Positions 1 through 8,401 are shown, numbered from the stretch's first letter. The stretch is 11,991 bases of DNA from Kiritimatiellia bacterium (GCA_017965685.1 JAGCPM010000216.1:1-11991), one strand, 5' to 3'. Notes: a model not told the origin generated them from the sequence alone. A program made the numbers and translations.

Positions 1-2
1 CA

Positions 3-2009
3 GTCGGCCCCGATCCGCGCGATCCGCTGCCGCCCAAGGTCGAGAACCCGAAGAAGCCCGAGGAATACGCGAGCGCCGAACTCGCCTACGAGGTGGGCTT
101 GCGCCTCGACCAGTTCCAGAACGGCATCCTCGACCCGGTGCCGTACTACAAGCGCGCGCTTGAAATCGACCCCGACTACACGCGCGCCAACGTTGCCATG
201 GGCGTGCGGCTCGCCAAGAACGGCTCGTTCGCCGAGGCGAAGCCGTACCTCGAGCGCGCCGTCGCCCGCGCCACGCAGAACCACACCCGCGCCCTCGACG
301 CCGCGCCGGAATACTACCTCGCGCTCGTCGAACGTCATCTCGGCGACTTGAAGCGCGCGGAAGACCTCTTCTGGAGATGCACATGGCGCCTCACGCACAA
401 GAAGGAGTCTTATGTGGAACTCGCCCGCATCGCGGCGCTTCGCGGCGACTGGCAGGAGGCGTTGGCGCGAATCGACGATGCGCTCGCCCTCGGCCAGGAC
501 GAAGCAAAGCTCTGGACGCTCAAAGGAATTTTCCTAAGAAAGTTGTCCACTAATGCAAATCTCTGTGCCCCTGCGTCTCTGTGTGAGATAAACAGTTGTT
601 TTGAAAAGGCTCTGAAATGCGACCCGCTGGAGTATTGGGCGGTAGTTGAGAAAGACGGTTTCACCGCTGCCGAGAAGAACCGCGGACTCAAGGCGCAGCA
701 GCTTCTGGAGTGCGTTAGCGACTACTGGGGCATCGGCCTCTACGACGAAGCAATCGCCCTCTGCGACGTCGCGCTTGCAAAAGCCGCCGCCGAGCAGCCC
801 TACGAAACCGAAGGCGCGTTGCCGCTCAAGGACACCATCGCCGCTTGCGACAGCTACAAGAACGCGCTATTCGGCTATTTCAAGGGCGCGGCGCTTGCGA
901 AGAAAGGGGACATGGCGGCGGCAAAAGGCGCGTTCGCCGCAGCAAACGCAATGCCGACAGACTACTGTTTCCCGAACCGTCTGGAAGAAGAGGAGGTCTT
1001 GATGATTGCCTCAAAGGTCGCACCGGAACTTGCGAACACGTGGTACTACCTTGGCAGCTGCGAATGGAACCACGACCGCAAGGATGTCGGTCTTGCAGAC
1101 TGGAAACGTTGTGTAGAACTTTGCGAAGCCACTAACCACTACGCACTAGGCACTAACCACTCTGCTTACGCTCTTGCGCTTCGGTGCATCGGCTTTGCGC
1201 TTTCGCATCCCGGAACATACTTCACAAACACGGGCGTTCCTTCCGGCGTTCCGAGCAAGGAGGCATACGAATACTACTTGAAGTCGCTGGAAGCCGACTC
1301 CGGCAACTTCCGCACGCTCGACGAAGCGGGCAAGCTGGCGGAGAAACTTAACATCCCGGCGGCTGAACGGCTAGCGCTGATGGAGAAGTACCGCGCTACG
1401 GTCAACAAGTACGATCCGTGCATACTGCGACTGGCATACACTTACAACGCCGTTGGACGCTACGCCGAGGCGCATGAAATCCTCACGACGCGGCGCTTCC
1501 ACGTCTGGGAGGGTGCGGACGGACTTCTCGCGCCGTTCGTGGAGTCGTGCCTTGGCCTTGGACGTTCGCTGATGGAAAATGGCGACTACAAGGTGGCGCT
1601 CAAGTATTTCGAGGAGTCGACGACCTATCCTGAAAATCTTCAGGCCGGACGTCCCGGCGACGCTGGCACCGAGCCGAAGAGCCGCTACTTCATGGCGCAG
1701 TGCAAGAAGGCTCTCGGCGATGCGGCTGGATACAAGGCGGAACTTGAAAACTCTCTCAAGGGCTGGATCCACGCTGGCGAGATGGACTACTGGCGCGTGA
1801 AGGCGCTCAGGGAGCTCGGACGCGACGCCGAGACCGCGCCGCTCATAGCAGAACTGAATACGGCGATCAATGAACTTGAAACTCCCCAGCCTGAAATCAT
1901 CAACGCCTACGCGAAGTTCGCCGGCGACAACTCCGCCATGGAGCGCGCCGCGAAGAACCGCGAAAGGGCCGGAGAGCTCAAAAAACTCCTTGAAGAAATA
2001 TCGAGATGA
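3..2009 (+). CDS. DUF5107/TPR-repeat protein, C-terminal part (5' partial)
   Basis: The reading frame is open from the window edge (codon at 3) to TGA at 2007-2009, giving 668 residues with no start inside the window. The first residues lead into a segment (YASAELAYEVGLRLDQFQN) that resembles the linker between the N-terminal DUF5107 domain and the TPR solenoid in proteins of about 1000-1100 residues. TPR-like helical pairs follow throughout, for example PYYKRALEIDPDY near residue 45, WQEALARIDDALALG near 150 and VALKYFEESTTYP near 530. No catalytic motif is visible in this part. The DUF5107 domain is usually found near glycan-use genes and its function is unknown; the TPR part suggests protein-protein contacts. 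Two short tandem arrays (561-584 and 1130-1160) interrupt the solenoid in frame. The gene ends 41 bases before the sugar porter, so co-transcription is possible but not shown. Family assignment is from recalled sequence patterns and the DUF5107 domain itself is out of view. Confidence 0.75.
   Translation, partial: VGPDPRDPLPPKVENPKKPEEYASAELAYEVGLRLDQFQNGILDPVPYYKRALEIDPDYTRANVAMGVRLAKNGSFAEAKPYLERAVARATQNHTRALDAAPEYYLALVERHLGDLKRAEDLFWRCTWRLTHKKESYVELARIAALRGDWQEALARIDDALALGQDEAKLWTLKGIFLRKLSTNANLCAPASLCEINSCFEKALKCDPLEYWAVVEKDGFTAAEKNRGLKAQQLLECVSDYWGIGLYDEAIALCDVALAKAAAEQPYETEGALPLKDTIAACDSYKNALFGYFKGAALAKKGDMAAAKGAFAAANAMPTDYCFPNRLEEEEVLMIASKVAPELANTWYYLGSCEWNHDRKDVGLADWKRCVELCEATNHYALGTNHSAYALALRCIGFALSHPGTYFTNTGVPSGVPSKEAYEYYLKSLEADSGNFRTLDEAGKLAEKLNIPAAERLALMEKYRATVNKYDPCILRLAYTYNAVGRYAEAHEILTTRRFHVWEGADGLLAPFVESCLGLGRSLMENGDYKVALKYFEESTTYPENLQAGRPGDAGTEPKSRYFMAQCKKALGDAAGYKAELENSLKGWIHAGEMDYWRVKALRELGRDAETAPLIAELNTAINELETPQPEIINAYAKFAGDNSAMERAAKNRERAGELKKLLEEISR
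561..584 (+). repeat. In-frame short tandem array, three degenerate 8-bp units
   Basis: Three 8-bp units (CTCTGTGC, then CCCTGCGT, then CTCTGTGT) follow one another inside the DUF5107/TPR gene and encode LCAPASLC, residues 187-194. The array is exactly 24 bp, the smallest length divisible by both 8 and 3, so it keeps the frame. It lies at a helix-helix turn, where about nine residues more than a usual TPR turn are present. Flanking bases 545-560 and 585-600 are also richer in A/T than the surrounding gene and may belong to the inserted unit. Similar pyrimidine/GT-rich repeats (peptides like LCASAPLRLC) occur in many environmental genomes; that comparison is from memory. Confidence 0.6.
1130..1160 (+). 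repeat. In-frame short tandem array, 4.4 units of 7 bp
   Basis: Four 7-bp units with consensus CACTAVS (CACTAAC, CACTACG, CACTAGG, then CACTAAC again) plus a final CAC run without gaps inside the DUF5107/TPR gene. They encode the loop peptide TNHYALGTNH, about residues 376-386. The TPR repeat on both sides (WKRCVELCE and YALALRCIGFAL) continues normally, so this looks like an insertion into a turn. Composition differs clearly from the GC-rich codons around it. Confidence 0.65.
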
Positions 2010-2050
2010 AAATACAGAAATGTGAGAATGTTGACAAAGGTTGATTCGCC

Positions 2051-3406
2051 ATGAACAAGTTTCTTCTGTACTTTTCTATCGTCGCGTCGATCGGCGGGTT
2101 TCTGTTCGGATTCGATTCCGGCGTCATCTCCGGCGCCGAAAAGGCGATCCAGGCGGAGTTCGCCCTTGACGCGTTTTGGCACGGGCTTATCGTCTCCGTC
2201 GCGTTAATCGGTACGCTCTTCGGCGTGTTCACGGCGGGGAAGCCGAGCGACCTTTTCGGACGCCGCCCAACATTGTGGGCGATGGCGATTCTCTTCCTTG
2301 TATCCGCTCTTGGCTGTGCATTCACTCCAATGGACGCAATTATCGGTCCCCACGCGCTCGGCTGGTTCCGGTTCATCGGCGGCCTAGCCATCGGCGGCGT
2401 TTCGGTTGTCGTGCCGCTTTACATTGTCGAGATTGCGCCCGGAAAGTGGCGCGGACTTCTTGTCGGGCTCAACCAGTTCAACATAGTTTTCGGCATCCTT
2501 GCGAGCTATGTGACAAACTATCTTGTCGCGTGCTATATGCCAGGCTTCGATCCGCGCATCGTATGGCGTGTGATGCTCGGCGTAGAGTGCTTTCCGATTG
2601 TCGTGTTCATGCTCCTGCTTGCCACGATACCGGAATCCCCGCGCTGGCTTGTGCGCGTCGGCCGCATAGCGGATGCGGCAGCCGTTTTGGCCCGCGTTGG
2701 GTGCGATAAAGTCTCTGAGACGGTCGAGGAGATAAAGGCATCGCTCCTTGCGGCCGCCAACGGCGCGGACGTGCCGCTTTTCCAGCGGAGGTTCTTCAAG
2801 CCGATACTGCTTGCGTTTTTCATCGCCTTCTTCAACCAGATAAGCGGCATCAACGCGATCAACTACTATGCGCCGCGCATCTTCCAGATGATATTCGGCG
2901 ATGGGTCGTCTCTCGCTGCGCTGGCTGGTACGATGGGCATGGGGCTGGTCAACCTCGTATTCACTGCGCTCGCTTTTGCGGTGATAGACAAGGTCGGACG
3001 CCGCATCCTGATTATGATAGGCGCAGTCGCGATGATTGTCGCACACTCGCTTGTCGCCTGGCAGCTGTCGCTTCAGTCGCCCAACTCGACAATCGCCGTC
3101 ATCGGCATCTTCGGGTTCATTGCGGCTTTCGCGATGTCGTCGGGAGCGTGCCTGTGGGTCTATGTCTCCGAGGTTTTTCCGAACACGGTCCGCGCCAAGG
3201 GGCAGGCCTTTGGATGTTTCACGCACTGGTTCCTTTGCACTATTATCAGCTGGACGTTCCCGATGGCGGCTGAGCGCGCCGGATCGTGGACCTTTGCGTT
3301 TTTCGCCGCAATGATGGCCTGCCAGTTTGCATGGGCGTTCTTCTTCATGCCAGAGACGAAGGGTGGCACGATAGAGGATATTGAAAGGAGGCTTGGAATA
3401 TCATGA
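2051..3406 (+). CDS. Sugar porter family MFS transporter (proton:sugar symporter)
   Basis: This 451-residue inner-membrane protein has the marks of the sugar porter branch of the major facilitator superfamily (XylE/AraE/GLUT type) and should import a monosaccharide with protons. In order: TM1 with GFLFGFDSGVISGA (16-29), the loop motif DLFGRR (67-72), PLYIVEIAPGKWRG (122-135), PESPRWL (194-200), the sugar-binding TM7 signature NQISGINAINYYAP (262-275), DKVGRR (313-318), the SEVFPNTVRAKG motif, and a terminal PETKGG near 434. Length is close to the usual 450-490 residues. The start ATG has AAGG at 2037-2040, ten bases upstream. Its stop overlaps the next start (ATGA at 3403-3406), so it is coupled to the glycyl radical enzyme. 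The exact sugar cannot be read from sequence; the neighbouring alpha-galactosidase-like gene makes galactose, or a hexose or pentose freed with it, plausible. Confidence 0.93.
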   Translation: MNKFLLYFSIVASIGGFLFGFDSGVISGAEKAIQAEFALDAFWHGLIVSVALIGTLFGVFTAGKPSDLFGRRPTLWAMAILFLVSALGCAFTPMDAIIGPHALGWFRFIGGLAIGGVSVVVPLYIVEIAPGKWRGLLVGLNQFNIVFGILASYVTNYLVACYMPGFDPRIVWRVMLGVECFPIVVFMLLLATIPESPRWLVRVGRIADAAAVLARVGCDKVSETVEEIKASLLAAANGADVPLFQRRFFKPILLAFFIAFFNQISGINAINYYAPRIFQMIFGDGSSLAALAGTMGMGLVNLVFTALAFAVIDKVGRRILIMIGAVAMIVAHSLVAWQLSLQSPNSTIAVIGIFGFIAAFAMSSGACLWVYVSEVFPNTVRAKGQAFGCFTHWFLCTIISWTFPMAAERAGSWTFAFFAAMMACQFAWAFFFMPETKGGTIEDIERRLGIS

Positions 3407-5490
3407 CGGAGAGGATTAAATCGCTGCTCGATCGCATATTTGACAAGGAGCAGGCGAAGTTCCGCCGCGACGTGGACTGGAAACCGCTTCTCGACCGGTT
3501 AATCGCCGATGGCATAGGCGATGAAGCGCGTGCGCGCATCGGCCTCGAGGAAATGCTCAAGGCGGAGACTCCCGCCTTCATGGACGGCGAGCGCCTTGCA
3601 TTCCTTCGCACCGTGCGAGAGATTCCCGACCTTCATTCCGATGCCGAAATGGATGCGCGCCGTGCTGCGGGAACCGCGTTTGGCGAGAAGGGCGTGGTAT
3701 TCAACCTGACTGCCGACTTCGCGCCGACGATACGCGACGGACTTGGTTCGCGGCTTTCCGAAATGGAAGAGCGGCTTGCGCAATGCCGTGCAGAAGGCGA
3801 CGCCGCGGGAATTGAGTTCCTGGAGAACGCGATTCTCTCCGCAAAGGCCGTGCTGGAGCTTGCGGAGCGCTACCGTGCCGAGGCCGAAAAGCGCGGACTT
3901 GACGATATTGCAGCGACGCTTGCGCAGGTGCCGCGAAAAGGAGCACGCACGTTCCACGAGGCATTGCAGTCGCTTCGCATTCTGCACTACGCCATGTGGT
4001 GCGAGGGAGAGTACCATTGCGGTCTCGGGCGCATCGACCAGTATCTCTATCCCTACTACGAAGCGGATGCCAAGTCTAGCCGTCTCACGGAGGCGGCGGC
4101 TCTTGAGGAGCTTGAGGAGTTTTTCATCGCGTGCAACCGGGATAGCGACCTATACATCGGAATACAGCAGGGCGACAACGGCCAGTCCGTCATGCTGGGC
4201 GGCGTCACTCGCGACGGAAAGAGGGCGTTCAACGCGCTGTCGCGGCTTTGCCTAAAGGCTTGCGGCGAACTGAAGCTTGTCGATCCGAAAATCATTCTGC
4301 GCGTTGATAAATCCACTCCGCTTGAAATATACGAACTTGGCACGGAGCTTACGGCGAAGGGCCTCGGCTTTCCGCAGTACGCGAACGACGACGTGGTGAT
4401 ACCGGCGCTTCAAAGATGGGGCTACGAGCTGGAGGATGCACGCGACTATTCCGTCGCCGCGTGCTGGGAGTTCTTGATTCCCGGATGCGGCATGGACATC
4501 AACAACATCGATGCCGTGAGTTTCGTCGGGTCGCTTGATGCGACGTTGCGAAACCTCGCACAGAGGTGCAAAGACGCACAGGACGGGTTGAAGTACGAGG
4601 CTGTGGAGAAGGGGTTTCTTGCTGAAATACAGCGCCGGGCGGATGAGCTTGTCGAGAAGTACAAACATGTTGAAATACTGCCAGGTCCTTTTGTGTCGGT
4701 CATATCGCGAGGTTGCATCGGGAAAGCCCGCGATATCTCGAAAGGCGCGAAGTACAACAATTTCGGGATACACGGCACCGGCATTGCCGTGGCGGTGGAT
4801 TCGCTCGCTTCCGTCAAGGAACTCGTCTTCGAGAAGAAACTCGTTTCTCTTTCCGTGCTTGTCTCGCTTCTCGATACCGATTTTGCCGGTCGCCCCGATG
4901 TGCTGGTCGCGGCGAAGGCCGCTCCGAAGATGGGCAACGCCGATCCGCGCGCGGATGAAATCGCCAAGCGCGTGATTGGATTCTGGGGCCGCGTTTTCGA
5001 CGGCAAGCGCAATGACAGGGGCGGGATATTTCGTCCCGGCACGGGGAGTGCCATGTACTACATCTGGCATGCGCGGGAGGTGCCGGCGTCGCCAAGCGGG
5101 CGTCGCAGGGGCGAGCCTCTTTCCGCAAACTGGGCGCCGTCGCTTGATGTTCCTGTCAAAGGACCGGTGAGCGTGGTAAGGTCCTTCACCGAACCGGACC
5201 TCGGCCCTGTCTGCAATGGCGGGCCTCTCACGATAGAGATACACGATTCTGCATTCGCGATGTCTGATGGCGTCTCCAAGGTTGCGCATCTTGTGAAGTT
5301 CTTCATCGAGCGCGGCGGACACCAGATGCAGATAAACACGATCAACCGCGAGACGCTCAAGGATGCACAGAAGCATCCCGAGCGACATCGCCACCTCATT
5401 GTCCGAGTCTGGGGCTGGAGCGGTTATTTCGTGGAGCTCGACAGGGAATATCAGGATCAGATCATCAAGAGAATGGAGCTTGTCGCGTGA
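3403..5490 (+). CDS. Divergent glycyl radical enzyme (pyruvate formate-lyase-like superfamily)
   Basis: This 695-residue cytoplasmic protein belongs to the glycyl radical enzyme superfamily, in which a C-terminal glycyl radical makes a thiyl radical on an active-site cysteine. The likely thiyl cysteine is Cys354 in YSVAACWEF, with Glu356 two residues on, as in C-x-E eliminases (glycerol/propanediol dehydratase, choline lyase, hydroxyproline dehydratase). True pyruvate formate-lyase has Cys-Cys instead. The glycyl motif RVWGWSGYF puts the radical on Gly671, 24 residues from the C terminus, the usual distance. The protein is shorter than common members (about 760-850) and both motifs are unusual: ACWE where GCVEP is common, and WGWSG where a G-Y-S/T-A-like form is common. 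AAGGAGG at 3385-3391 precedes the ATG, which overlaps the porter stop; its own stop overlaps the activase GTG start. Superfamily membership is firm. The substrate is unknown; a sugar-derived diol or sugar acid is inferred from the operon. Confidence 0.9.
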   Translation: MTERIKSLLDRIFDKEQAKFRRDVDWKPLLDRLIADGIGDEARARIGLEEMLKAETPAFMDGERLAFLRTVREIPDLHSDAEMDARRAAGTAFGEKGVVFNLTADFAPTIRDGLGSRLSEMEERLAQCRAEGDAAGIEFLENAILSAKAVLELAERYRAEAEKRGLDDIAATLAQVPRKGARTFHEALQSLRILHYAMWCEGEYHCGLGRIDQYLYPYYEADAKSSRLTEAAALEELEEFFIACNRDSDLYIGIQQGDNGQSVMLGGVTRDGKRAFNALSRLCLKACGELKLVDPKIILRVDKSTPLEIYELGTELTAKGLGFPQYANDDVVIPALQRWGYELEDARDYSVAACWEFLIPGCGMDINNIDAVSFVGSLDATLRNLAQRCKDAQDGLKYEAVEKGFLAEIQRRADELVEKYKHVEILPGPFVSVISRGCIGKARDISKGAKYNNFGIHGTGIAVAVDSLASVKELVFEKKLVSLSVLVSLLDTDFAGRPDVLVAAKAAPKMGNADPRADEIAKRVIGFWGRVFDGKRNDRGGIFRPGTGSAMYYIWHAREVPASPSGRRRGEPLSANWAPSLDVPVKGPVSVVRSFTEPDLGPVCNGGPLTIEIHDSAFAMSDGVSKVAHLVKFFIERGGHQMQINTINRETLKDAQKHPERHRHLIVRVWGWSGYFVELDREYQDQIIKRMELVA

Positions 5491-6173
5491 CGGGGCGTGT
5501 TTTCGAGACAAGGGAGTTTACTCTTCATGACGGGCCGGGCGTGAGGACGACCGTGTTTATGAAGGGGTGCCCGCTTCGCTGTGCGTGGTGCCACAATCCA
5601 GAGGGACAGTCGTTCGAGATCGAGACGATGATTCGCAAGAATGGTGACAAGACCTTATGCGGACGGGACTGGACGGCGCATGCACTTGCGGACGAACTCC
5701 TCAAGAACGCCGACATGATGGCGCAATCCGGCGGCGGTGTCACTTTTTCCGGCGGCGAGCCGCTTGCCCAGCCGGACTTCCTGCGCGAAATCGTTTCTCT
5801 CCTCAAGGAAAGCGGTGTACATGGCGCGATCGAAACGAGCGGATATGCTCCGGCTGTGGTATATCGTGACATAATTCCCCGGTTCGATTTCGTCTATCAA
5901 GACGTGAAACTTCTTGACGCGGCGGCGTTCCGCCGCTGGACAGGAGGCAGTCTTTCGGTTGTGCTGGAAAATATAGCGTATTTGCGCGGGTGCGGCGTGC
6001 CGTTCGCCTTCCGGGTTCCTCTGATTCCCGGCGTGAACGATGATGCCGCGAGCCGTGCCGCCTTTGCGGCGTTTGCCGACGGGTGCAAGGTGGAATATTT
6101 GCCGTACAACACGGCGGCGGGCGCGAAGTATCCGTTGCTGGGTCGTGCGTATCCAATGGGAGCAATCACATGA
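5487..6173 (+). CDS. Glycyl radical enzyme activase (radical SAM)
   Basis: This 228-residue radical SAM enzyme should abstract a hydrogen from Gly671 of the GRE encoded just upstream. The N terminus has FTLHDGPGVRTTVFMKGCP, typical of activases, and the [4Fe-4S] motif CPLRCAWC (Cys28, Cys32, Cys35). The SAM-binding segment GGGVTFSGGEP lies at 82-92, and VYQDVKLLD and RVPLIPGVNDD follow in the expected order. Only one cysteine (Cys58) lies between the cluster motif and the SAM motif, so the 8Fe ferredoxin-like insert of many eliminase activases is missing and the architecture is the short, pyruvate formate-lyase-activase type. The start is GTG at 5487, overlapping the GRE stop as GTGA, with GGAG at 5475-5478 eight bases upstream. 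The ORF ends inside the next gene's start (ATGA). Adjacent, translationally coupled placement strongly supports a dedicated pair. Confidence 0.95.
   Translation: MTGRVFETREFTLHDGPGVRTTVFMKGCPLRCAWCHNPEGQSFEIETMIRKNGDKTLCGRDWTAHALADELLKNADMMAQSGGGVTFSGGEPLAQPDFLREIVSLLKESGVHGAIETSGYAPAVVYRDIIPRFDFVYQDVKLLDAAAFRRWTGGSLSVVLENIAYLRGCGVPFAFRVPLIPGVNDDAASRAAFAAFADGCKVEYLPYNTAAGAKYPLLGRAYPMGAIT
6158..6162 (+). promoter_or_regulatory. Ribosome binding site that decides the GH36 start
   Basis: GGGAG lies seven bases before the ATG at 6170. That ATG opens a signal peptide and overlaps the activase stop. A longer reading from ATG 6083 would put 29 non-signal residues ahead of the signal peptide, so the 6170 start is preferred. 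Confidence 0.7.
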
Positions 6174-8401
6174 AATACACATTGGCGGTTTGCGTGGCGT
6201 TTGCGAGCTTGGCCGCTTGCGCCGATACGGAGTTTGTCGAGGGAAGCTGGAAAGTGGCTTTCGCCGACGAAAACGCTTGTCTCATTCTTTCGCACAAGGA
6301 GGGGAACGCCGAGTTATCTGGCAACCTGTCGTTCACGGGTCCTGCCGAAGTCACCGGTGCGGGAGTCGGAAATGACGAGTCCATGGCGAAGTGGCGCATC
6401 ACATCTTCGCGCGACGGATTCCCCAATCGGCTCGCGCTTGTCGATACACGCGACAATGTGAACGGCTACATCGCGTTCCAGTCCGACGGAGAGGGCATCA
6501 CACTGCTCGTTTACCACCGCACGGCGTTCGCGTACCCGGGCGTTCTCTCGTTCGGCGGAACCCTTCGCTATCGCGGCGACGCATATCCTTGCTCGTTGAC
6601 GCCCAAGGCCGGCGACAGGGTCTTGTCCGTAAAGAGCGGCGATGCCATCTCCCTTGACGATGATGCGCTTTTCTCTCCTTCTACGGACGAGGCGCTTGCG
6701 TTCAAGGGGGTTAAGTTGAAATCAGATGGCGGAATGTCGCTGGCGTCGGCGCGTCTTGCAATCGATGATGCGACGCGGAACTCGTTCTCGTTCAAGATTG
6801 TCAAGGATTGGTACAAGACGCGCTGGGTGCCTAACTGGCGCGCCCCGAACCGTAGCCGTTCGCCTCATGCGCCCACGGGCTGGCTCAGTTGGAACACATA
6901 CTTCGACACCGCCGGCTCAAAGGAGAACCTTGACGAAGCGCGTTTCGCCGCGAAACTGTTCAAGCCGTTCGGCATGGAATTCTGGAATATCGAATCATGG
7001 CAGGACAACTCGCCGAAACTTCCCGTATCGAATTTCCACAATATGGACCTCGAGACCTACAAGGTGCAGTTCCCGGAGGGAATGAAATGGCTCGCGGACG
7101 AAATAAGGGAGCTCGGCTTTAGGCCGGGACTCTGGATGGCGCCATATGGAACGGGCAACGATGATTTCTACGCGCGGCACAAAAACTGGTTTCTGCATGG
7201 CCGGGACGGCAAGCCGGTTCGCTCGTGGAACGGAAAGTACACGCTCGACCCGACCGCGCCCGGCGCGCTGGAGCATCTGACTTCGATATTCGACAAGGCC
7301 TCGCACGAGTGGGGGTATGAGTTCTTCAAGATCGACGGGATGTCGGGCCGCAACCACGGCTACTCGGCCCATCTTTACGAACGGCCCGAGATCCGCGCGC
7401 TCATGCACGACCCGAAATGCCCCAACCCGTTCGAGCGCACCGTAGCCGCGTACAGGAAGGGGATTGGCGAAGACCGCGTCTTCCTCGCCTGCCAGGGGCA
7501 TTTCACCGGTGCGGAGGCGGGATATGCCGATGCAAGCCGCACGGGCGCGGATATCGTGCATCCAAACGAGCCTGTAAAGTGGGAGAATATTCTCCTTCAG
7601 GCGAGATGCACGGTGAACCAGTTCTTTGCACACTCAAACGTGTTCTGGTCGGACCCGGACTGCATGCTTGTCTCCCAAAACGCTCTCGCGCGCGAACAGG
7701 CGCAGGTCGAGACGACGGTCGTTGCGCTCCCGGGGCAGCAGACTTTCGCCGGCGACAAGCTCGCGGAACTTGCACTCGACCGCGTAAAGCTGATCCAGCA
7801 GGCGCTGCCTGTGTGTCCGACGCGTCCGGGAAAACTCTATCCGATGTTCGGGCATTTACCCGTATGGGATCTTCACGTATCGCGTCCTTTTGGCGAGTGG
7901 CACATTGTAGCGCTCTTCAACTGGAGCGACGAGGAGAGGGAGATAGCCGTGGACTGGCAAGAAATAGGCGAGAGCGGCGAGCGCGTCTTCGTAGTGTGGG
8001 AATTCTGGACCGATGCCTACTTTGGAGAGAGAAAGGGCTCTCTCGCCGCGGCTGTTCCGCCGCGCGCTGTGCGGCTCTTTGCGCTTCAACCGTATGCCGG
8101 CCACCCGCAGTTCCTCACGAGCGATCGCCATCTGACGCAGGGCGCCGTTGGGCTTTCGGACCAGAAGTGGGAGGGCTCGCGCCTTGACGCAAAAATTGCC
8201 GCAGTGGGCGGTTTTCCCCAGGTCGTGCGGTTTGCCGTGCCCGAGGAATGGAAGATTGAAGGCGCAACGGCTGACGGTGCGGATGTGAAGACAAAAGAGG
8301 AGTACGGCGGAAGGGTGGTGTCAGTGGAGCTTGAAGTTCCACGCTCGGGCGTCGTAGACCTTTGCCTTGATTTTTCATCAAACAAGGAGACACGCAAATG
8401 A
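6170..8401 (+). CDS. Secreted GH36-like alpha-galactosidase (clan GH-D)
   Basis: This 743-residue exported glycoside hydrolase probably removes alpha-linked galactose or a similar sugar by a retaining mechanism. A signal peptide (MKYTLAVCVAFASLAACA) opens the protein. An N-terminal beta-rich domain runs to about 235, then the TIM barrel starts with APTGWLSWNTYF, matching the GWxSW start of GH36. The KxD motif FFKIDGM gives Asp389 as likely nucleophile, and SRTGADI gives Asp461 as likely acid/base. A C-terminal beta-domain contains TSDRHLTQG, seen in related planctomycete and verrucomicrobial hydrolases. LAAC at 14-17 could be a lipobox or part of an A-x-A signal peptidase I site, so it may be a lipoprotein or a soluble periplasmic enzyme. 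It overlaps both neighbours by ATGA. Clan is well supported; alpha-galactosidase versus alpha-N-acetylgalactosaminidase or another GH-D activity cannot be settled here. Confidence 0.85.
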   Translation: MKYTLAVCVAFASLAACADTEFVEGSWKVAFADENACLILSHKEGNAELSGNLSFTGPAEVTGAGVGNDESMAKWRITSSRDGFPNRLALVDTRDNVNGYIAFQSDGEGITLLVYHRTAFAYPGVLSFGGTLRYRGDAYPCSLTPKAGDRVLSVKSGDAISLDDDALFSPSTDEALAFKGVKLKSDGGMSLASARLAIDDATRNSFSFKIVKDWYKTRWVPNWRAPNRSRSPHAPTGWLSWNTYFDTAGSKENLDEARFAAKLFKPFGMEFWNIESWQDNSPKLPVSNFHNMDLETYKVQFPEGMKWLADEIRELGFRPGLWMAPYGTGNDDFYARHKNWFLHGRDGKPVRSWNGKYTLDPTAPGALEHLTSIFDKASHEWGYEFFKIDGMSGRNHGYSAHLYERPEIRALMHDPKCPNPFERTVAAYRKGIGEDRVFLACQGHFTGAEAGYADASRTGADIVHPNEPVKWENILLQARCTVNQFFAHSNVFWSDPDCMLVSQNALAREQAQVETTVVALPGQQTFAGDKLAELALDRVKLIQQALPVCPTRPGKLYPMFGHLPVWDLHVSRPFGEWHIVALFNWSDEEREIAVDWQEIGESGERVFVVWEFWTDAYFGERKGSLAAAVPPRAVRLFALQPYAGHPQFLTSDRHLTQGAVGLSDQKWEGSRLDAKIAAVGGFPQVVRFAVPEEWKIEGATADGADVKTKEEYGGRVVSVELEVPRSGVVDLCLDFSSNKETRK

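Noticed and set aside
93..95. GTG at 93 as the true start of the first gene
   Set aside because: The frame is open to the window edge and the upstream residues match the linker of the family, so the gene continues to the left.
2031..2050. TTGACA just before the sugar porter as a -35 promoter box
   Set aside because: No -10 element is found at the right distance, and a start from it would fall inside the coding sequence.
4252..5511. Long reverse-strand ORF (419 codons) opposite the GRE
   Set aside because: It is a shadow of a GC-rich coding frame: the protein has no recognisable motif, while the forward frame has clear GRE motifs.
6083..6169. Longer N terminus for the GH36-like gene from ATG 6083
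   Set aside because: It would overlap the activase by about 90 bases and bury the signal peptide behind 29 residues; ATG 6170 has a ribosome binding site and opens with the signal peptide.
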